From: Chloroflexota bacterium
GTDB taxonomy: Bacteria; Chloroflexota; Anaerolineae; Anaerolineales; JACQED01
Reading direction: 5' to 3'
NCBI GenBank assembly: GCA_016200785.1
Contig: JACQED010000611.1
Location: forward strand, 1 to 7,310
Length of the DNA: 7,310 nt
The notes under the pieces were generated by a model. It was not told the DNA's origin. It saw only the letters and a list, made by a program, of their open reading frames with translations, and did no database searches. The position numbers were made by a program, and so were the translations under genes. Below are positions 5,201-7,310 of the stretch, piece by piece; position 1 is the stretch's first letter, and the number at the start of each line of letters is the position of its first letter.

Positions 5201-7136
5201 GAATGCGGTCGGTCTCGAACATGGTCAGGCCCACGTAGGCGAGATGGCCCGGGTTCGCGGCGCGCTGAGCGGCGTACAGGTCGAAGCTGCTCTGCGGCAC
5301 AATGGGCTGGGCGAAAGAAACGTACACGCCCGGCTGGGCGGGCTTGTTGAGGAGCCGGCGCCAGTAGCCTCTTTCGTCCGGCGCGAGTTGGGCGAGGAAG
5401 CCCGGCTCACTGATGGTGGAGTTGACCTGCACGTCCACCCCGGCGCGGTCGAGCGCGCTGAGATTCGTGCGCGCCATCCAACAGTAGCCGCTGAAGCCAA
5501 GCAGGGGCGTGTCCCACTTGGCGCTCAGACCGGAACCGGACGGGAGTTGAAAGGAGTCCATTTTGGTTTGGGGCCGAGGCTGCCTGGCGTTTGAAATCGC
5601 GGCAACTAAGGGCGGGAAGTCCGCCTGCGCGGACTGGCTTTCGGAGTTCTGCTGGTCCTTCGGGCGCTCCGCGCCCTCAGAATGACACACCGACTGCCTG
5701 AGTGTGGTGAGCACTTCGTGCAGGTTGGCGAGCGTGGCAGCCAGCTGCGCGCTGCCGTCGCGCACGGCCTGCTCGGCGTTGAGGGTGAGCAGGGCAAAGA
5801 ATGTGGGAGTCAGGTTCTCGCGGTTCGCCTCCGCATACTCGACGATGTCGGGCGCAGAGAGCAGGGCGGTGAGCGAGGCCGCGGCTTCTTCCAAAGCGGC
5901 GGGCGAAATCGGCCGGCTCGTCATCAAGCTCAAACGTTCGCACGCGCGCGCGTCGGCATCTACCTGTGAGCGCGGCCCGATAGGGACGTTTTCATCGGAG
6001 CCGTTGAGGGCGGCGAGCATCATCTCGGTAATGACTGACCTGCTCATGTGCTGCTCGCAGAACGCCCGCGCCGCCTCGCCCATCCGGGCGCGTGTTTCCG
6101 GGCTCGCTTCAGACGCGCTCCGCAGGGCGCGCCTCACGTCTTCGACGCGAATCTCTGCCCAACGGTGGCCCCGGTAGAGCGGCTGGACGGCGGCGACGTT
6201 TTCAGGCACCGGCACAGTCTGGTTGGAGGCCGGGATGCAAAAGCCGAATTCGGGGCGAACGAGTTCGCCGCCGCCGCACCAATCCACGCTGACGGGCAGC
6301 CGTCCGCAGGCCATCGTTTCGATCACCGGCAGGGTGTAACCCTCGCCGTCCGTGGAAACATAGGCGTCGGCCGCGGCGATCAGGGCCTGGACACCGGCAG
6401 GGGTGCCCAGCGTCTCGTCGAGGATCAGGGGCGCGCGCCGGGGATATCGGCTCACCAGGCTCGAGAGCATCTGGAAGAAATCCTGTCGCGCCCGCGCGGT
6501 CAACTCGCCGCCTACCCATTTCGGGTAAGTAATTTTCAGGTACAACTCGACTGGCTCACTTCCGGCGAATTCCTGAAAGTAGGCGGCCAACAGAACGTCC
6601 AATCGCTTGCGCGGCGTGAATTCAGATATATTCAGGAAACGGAAGGCCTGATCCGCGCGCGGCACGGGCAAAGGCAAGGGGCTGTCAATCCAGGGATGAG
6701 TGAACGGGATCACGCGCAACAGTTCGGGGCGCACCCCACAGGTTGCGTAGACGTCCCGATGGAACTGTGTGGGAACCCATACCTGATCCAGCCGATTGAG
6801 GAACGGTATCCAGTCTTGGGGCAATCGGTCGGTTTCAAAAAGCGAGATGTTGACGCGAAAGACCACGTCCGGGATGTCAGCCGAGAAAAAGTGCTCGGAC
6901 GGGGTCATGTGGAAAATCGCGCAGACCGGCCCCTCGACTGGCGCGGCCTCTAACCGACATATCAGGTCGGCCTCGGCTTCCGGCACCCCCGGGTCTCGCC
7001 AGCCAATCGGCCGGACGGCGAGGGGAACGCCTGCCTGATGCAGCGCCTGAATATAGGCGCGGGAAATAGTCCCGTAGCCGGTGCGAGTGTACACAGGCGC
7101 GACGTAGACGATCGTATTCCAGGGACGCGGGCTCAT
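2223..7136 (-). CDS. Giant modular protein: three GT-B glycosyltransferase domains plus TPR block
   Basis: A 1637-residue cytoplasmic protein with no signal peptide or membrane segment visible. Domain order: GT domain 1 (about 1-375), helical module A (421-480), a repeat-derived linker (484-519), GT domain 2 (about 545-920), a basic linker (about 921-968), GT domain 3 (about 970-1347), a TPR block of about five repeats (1352-1535), a short linker, and helical module B (1567-1626). Each GT domain keeps the EX7E signature of retaining GT-B (GT4-like) enzymes: E265/E273, E805/E813 and E1254/E1262. Each also keeps a basic 'RK' motif before the C-terminal Rossmann half (R176-K177, R719-K720, R1186-K1187). 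Domains 1 and 2 share an ungapped FETDR.P block and are duplicates of each other; domain 3 is more distant. A typical GT4 enzyme is one such domain, so this is a triple fusion. The likely role is sequential sugar transfer onto a glycan, with the TPRs for protein contacts; donors and acceptor are unknown. It ends in TGA inside the next gene. Confidence 0.9.
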   Translation of the reverse strand: MSPRPWNTIVYVAPVYTRTGYGTISRAYIQALHQAGVPLAVRPIGWRDPGVPEAEADLICRLEAAPVEGPVCAIFHMTPSEHFFSADIPDVVFRVNISLFETDRLPQDWIPFLNRLDQVWVPTQFHRDVYATCGVRPELLRVIPFTHPWIDSPLPLPVPRADQAFRFLNISEFTPRKRLDVLLAAYFQEFAGSEPVELYLKITYPKWVGGELTARARQDFFQMLSSLVSRYPRRAPLILDETLGTPAGVQALIAAADAYVSTDGEGYTLPVIETMACGRLPVSVDWCGGGELVRPEFGFCIPASNQTVPVPENVAAVQPLYRGHRWAEIRVEDVRRALRSASEASPETRARMGEAARAFCEQHMSRSVITEMMLAALNGSDENVPIGPRSQVDADARACERLSLMTSRPISPAALEEAAASLTALLSAPDIVEYAEANRENLTPTFFALLTLNAEQAVRDGSAQLAATLANLHEVLTTLRQSVCHSEGAERPKDQQNSESQSAQADFPPLVAAISNARQPRPQTKMDSFQLPSGSGLSAKWDTPLLGFSGYCWMARTNLSALDRAGVDVQVNSTISEPGFLAQLAPDERGYWRRLLNKPAQPGVYVSFAQPIVPQSSFDLYAAQRAANPGHLAYVGLTMFETDRIPAAWVRPLNEMDEVWVPSHFNRQTFIASGVDREKIFVTPSGLDTEFYQPGAQPPLVIPERCGFVFLSVFDWTYRKGWDILLRAYLQAFSPRDDVSLVIRAYRGGETQSSIRRRVEDFLRAQGHTWATSPHILLLDQHVPPSRMPGLYAACDAFVLPSRGEGWGIPFMEAMAMEKPVVAPAWGGHMDFIAADTAYLLPVQEVEVAEPGWNDAGATFFFKGHCWGEPSADGLAQVMRAICADPAAAQAKGRAARAFIEREFNADRPAVAMIERLRALAESRPAQRRAARAVGKGAAQPRKSKSRPAVKDAAHVPARSPHSGNGKHPELRVLFVNRPDALSLPGGDTTHMLRLKEGLEKLGAQVDVCCDLRPEPMGYDVVNVFNLLLPGIALRQACALRAGTDAPIFLTPFYWDRSESLWGEAVLPPAAAAAQTPAQLEDALQQIAAGRLPAGRFTRAGRNRPYADYEAEQRAVLDYVDYLIPISARERDVLAAVLAAPYTPTLPHTVIPTGVDLPDTPASPEPFISQFGVRDFVLVAGRVEPRKNQLMLLLALRGAGLPIVVAGAQVHPAYLDLCRKVAPPDTHFVGRLESEMLASARAAARVHALPSWWETAGIASMEAAMADCNVVMGNRAAESDYFGDAAYYCDPADVTSVRQAVFSAYKNHAADADRRAALSARIRAEYNWDAIAARTLAVYRETLAPTARARTGQWAARQTRRDIARAYDLAFAGDPGGALRELKPHVRPASTNASALTLAGEALVASNRPMQAVPKFQRLAELHAEDGSAFRRWGKALVAAGQLAEAEQRLRRALQLAPDDSVARLHLGQIKVLRQQWAEARELLQSVLADHPNDVSALALLGEACRAQGDIEQARRCYERALSLNVSLHEVAQRLLSLPSSRPLDAPPPEGTIRPSGRATTSRAAQTLQLLLDADDLAAALEQHADRLDANFLDLVRLNAVTARADGDAELAAGLDVLAEYAAQVQTRHVASLVHAL
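2241..2260. repeat. 20-bp perfect palindrome at the overlap of two genes
   Basis: AGACGCGACATGTCGCGTCT is its own reverse complement with no spacer. It covers residues 1626-1632 (QTRHVAS) at the end of the giant protein and lies next to the alternative starts of the methyltransferase-like gene; its centre is itself an ATG (2251-2249) in that gene's frame. It resembles short palindromic dispersed repeats I associate with Chloroflexota and cyanobacteria. In mRNA it could fold and affect initiation of the downstream gene. Confidence 0.7.
2467..2492. repeat. 9-bp perfect inverted repeat in an interdomain linker
   Basis: CCCGAAGGG at 2467-2475 and CCCTTCGGG at 2484-2492 are exact reverse complements separated by 8 nt. 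The element encodes residues about 1549-1557 of the giant protein (PEGTIRPSG), in the proline-rich linker between the TPR block and helical module B. It has no T-tract and lies inside a gene, so a terminator role is unlikely. Confidence 0.6.
3691..3719. repeat. GT/G-rich simple tract inside GT domain 3
   Basis: The plus strand is a run of only G, T and A with short GTGTG and GGGGG blocks, and the minus strand is correspondingly CA/C-rich. It encodes the stretch PYTPTLPHTV (about residues 1141-1150) just before the conserved IPTGVD turn of GT domain 3. It reads as a simple-sequence tract in a surface loop between the two Rossmann halves. Confidence 0.4.
5582..5686 (-). repeat. Composite palindromic dispersed-type repeat read in frame as a linker
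   Basis: Two hairpin elements sit side by side inside the giant gene. The first, 5582-5635, has a perfect stem AGTCCGC (5618-5624) / GCGGACT (5629-5635) with a 4-nt loop. The second, 5655-5686, has GGGCGC (5662-5667) / GCGCCC (5671-5676) with a 3-nt loop and ends, on the minus strand, in TGTCATTCTGAG. Both resemble short intergenic repeats that I recall as very common in Chloroflexota and some other phyla ('TGTCATTCTGAG...' and 'AGTCCGCGCAGGCGGACT'); this match is from memory. The region is translated as residues 484-519, low-complexity and hydrophilic (contains CHSEGAERPKD), exactly between helical module A and GT domain 2. Confidence 0.65.
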
Positions 7137-7142
7137 TCGAGA

Positions 7143-7147
7143 CTCCT
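7143..7147 (-). promoter_or_regulatory. Shine-Dalgarno of the giant glycosyltransferase gene
   Basis: On the minus strand the sequence reads AGGAG, six bases before the ATG at 7136-7134. This decides the start: the same frame could begin 23 codons earlier at a GTG (7205-7203), but that start lies inside the end of the upstream gene, would translate the inverted repeat at 7153-7176, and adds residues unlike the N-terminus of a glycosyltransferase. Starting at 7136 puts the first beta strand (NTIVYVAPV) about seven residues from the N-terminus, as expected for this fold. Confidence 0.75.
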
Positions 7148-7152
7148 GTTGA

Positions 7153-7176
7153 CACGAATAATTCGCGCCATTCGTG
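7153..7176. repeat. Inverted repeat between the partial glycosyltransferase and the giant gene
   Basis: CACGAAT (7153-7159) and ATTCGTG (7170-7176) are exact reverse complements with a 10-nt spacer, placed between the upstream stop (7187) and the Shine-Dalgarno (7147-7143). The stem is AT-rich and has no T-run, so it is a poor terminator. It resembles 'ATTCGTGGCGAA'-type short intergenic repeats I recall from Chloroflexota, but this was not searched. It could also modestly affect the leader of the giant gene's message. Confidence 0.45.
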
Positions 7177-7186
7177 GCGAAAGTTA

Positions 7187-7310
7187 TTATAGCAGAGCTG
7201 CCCACTTATCGGTCACCGCGCGCAGCCGCTCTTCGGCTTTGGCCCTCCCCGCTTCGCCCAACTCCTGCCGCAGCGCGGCATCTTCCACCAGCCGCTTGAG
7301 CGCGGCGTAC
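7187..7310 (-). CDS. C-terminal end of a probable GT4-type glycosyltransferase (partial)
   Basis: The frame is open from the right window edge to a double stop (TAA TAA, first stop at 7189-7187) and gives 40 residues, beginning YAALKRLVED and ending TDKWAALL. The pattern of a short helix with 'L..L..D..LR..LGEAGR', then a second amphipathic helix, is how GT4-family glycosyltransferases usually end. The end of GT domain 2 in the next gene has the same kind of tail (ERLRAL there, ERLRAV here). The catalytic part lies outside the window, so the family call rests on the tail and on the context: the next gene starts 50 nt downstream on the same strand and is itself a multi-glycosyltransferase. The two are probably co-transcribed. 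It could be another alpha-helical protein; I am fairly sure it is coding and less sure of the function. Confidence 0.7.
   Translation of the reverse strand, partial: YAALKRLVEDAALRQELGEAGRAKAEERLRAVTDKWAALL

Noticed and set aside
4029..5594. Long plus-strand open frame of 521 codons
   Set aside because: It lies wholly opposite GT domains 2 and 3, whose catalytic motifs are clear. Its translation is Arg/Gly/His-rich with no recognisable fold, as expected for the antisense of high-GC coding DNA.
5618..5676. Pair of hairpins as a transcription terminator
   Set aside because: They lie inside an uninterrupted coding frame and lack a following T-run on either strand.
7137..7205. N-terminal extension of the giant protein from a GTG at 7205
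   Set aside because: The AGGAG six bases before the ATG at 7136 and the overlap of the extension with the upstream gene and an inverted repeat favour the shorter start.

Overview
The window looks like chromosomal DNA from a high-GC bacterium. Every gene I can support lies on the minus strand, so the locus is read from the right edge to the left. The taxonomic call is weak. Modular glycosyltransferase-TPR fusions plus several short palindromic or tandem repeats of a kind I associate with Chloroflexota (Anaerolineae-like) genomes suggest that phylum, but this is pattern memory and was not searched.

Layout in transcription order: (1) 7310-7187, the last 40 codons of a gene whose tail looks like the end of a GT4-type glycosyltransferase. 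(2) 7136-2223, a 1637-residue protein with three GT-B glycosyltransferase domains, a TPR block and two copies of an unnamed helical module of about 60 residues. A good Shine-Dalgarno sets its start. (3) 2233-1391, a SAM-methyltransferase-like protein overlapping the giant gene's stop by 11 nt. (4) 1427-1069, a frameshifted remnant of an M28-type zinc peptidase, lacking its N-terminal half. (5) 975-241, a TPR protein carrying a third copy of the same helical module, then an in-frame heptanucleotide array. It ends at a TAG, beyond which the same frame stays open to the window edge (240-1) and encodes glycosyltransferase sequence. It reads as a TPR-glycosyltransferase fusion cut by an amber codon.

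The genes would fit a cytoplasmic glycan-building locus (surface polysaccharide or similar): several glycosyltransferases, TPR scaffolds to hold them together, and a possible tailoring methyltransferase. No acceptor, sugar donor or export gene is visible, so the product is unknown.

The most unusual theme is that repeat or hairpin DNA sits inside reading frames, mostly at domain boundaries: a composite dispersed-type repeat between GT domains 1 and 2 (5582-5686), a 9-bp inverted repeat between the TPR block and the last module (2467-2492), a 20-bp perfect palindrome at the overlap of two genes (2241-2260), and a 7-nt tandem array (301-391) between the helical module and the GT domain of the neighbouring gene. 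The second theme is the recurring helical module, which aligns without gaps in all three copies.
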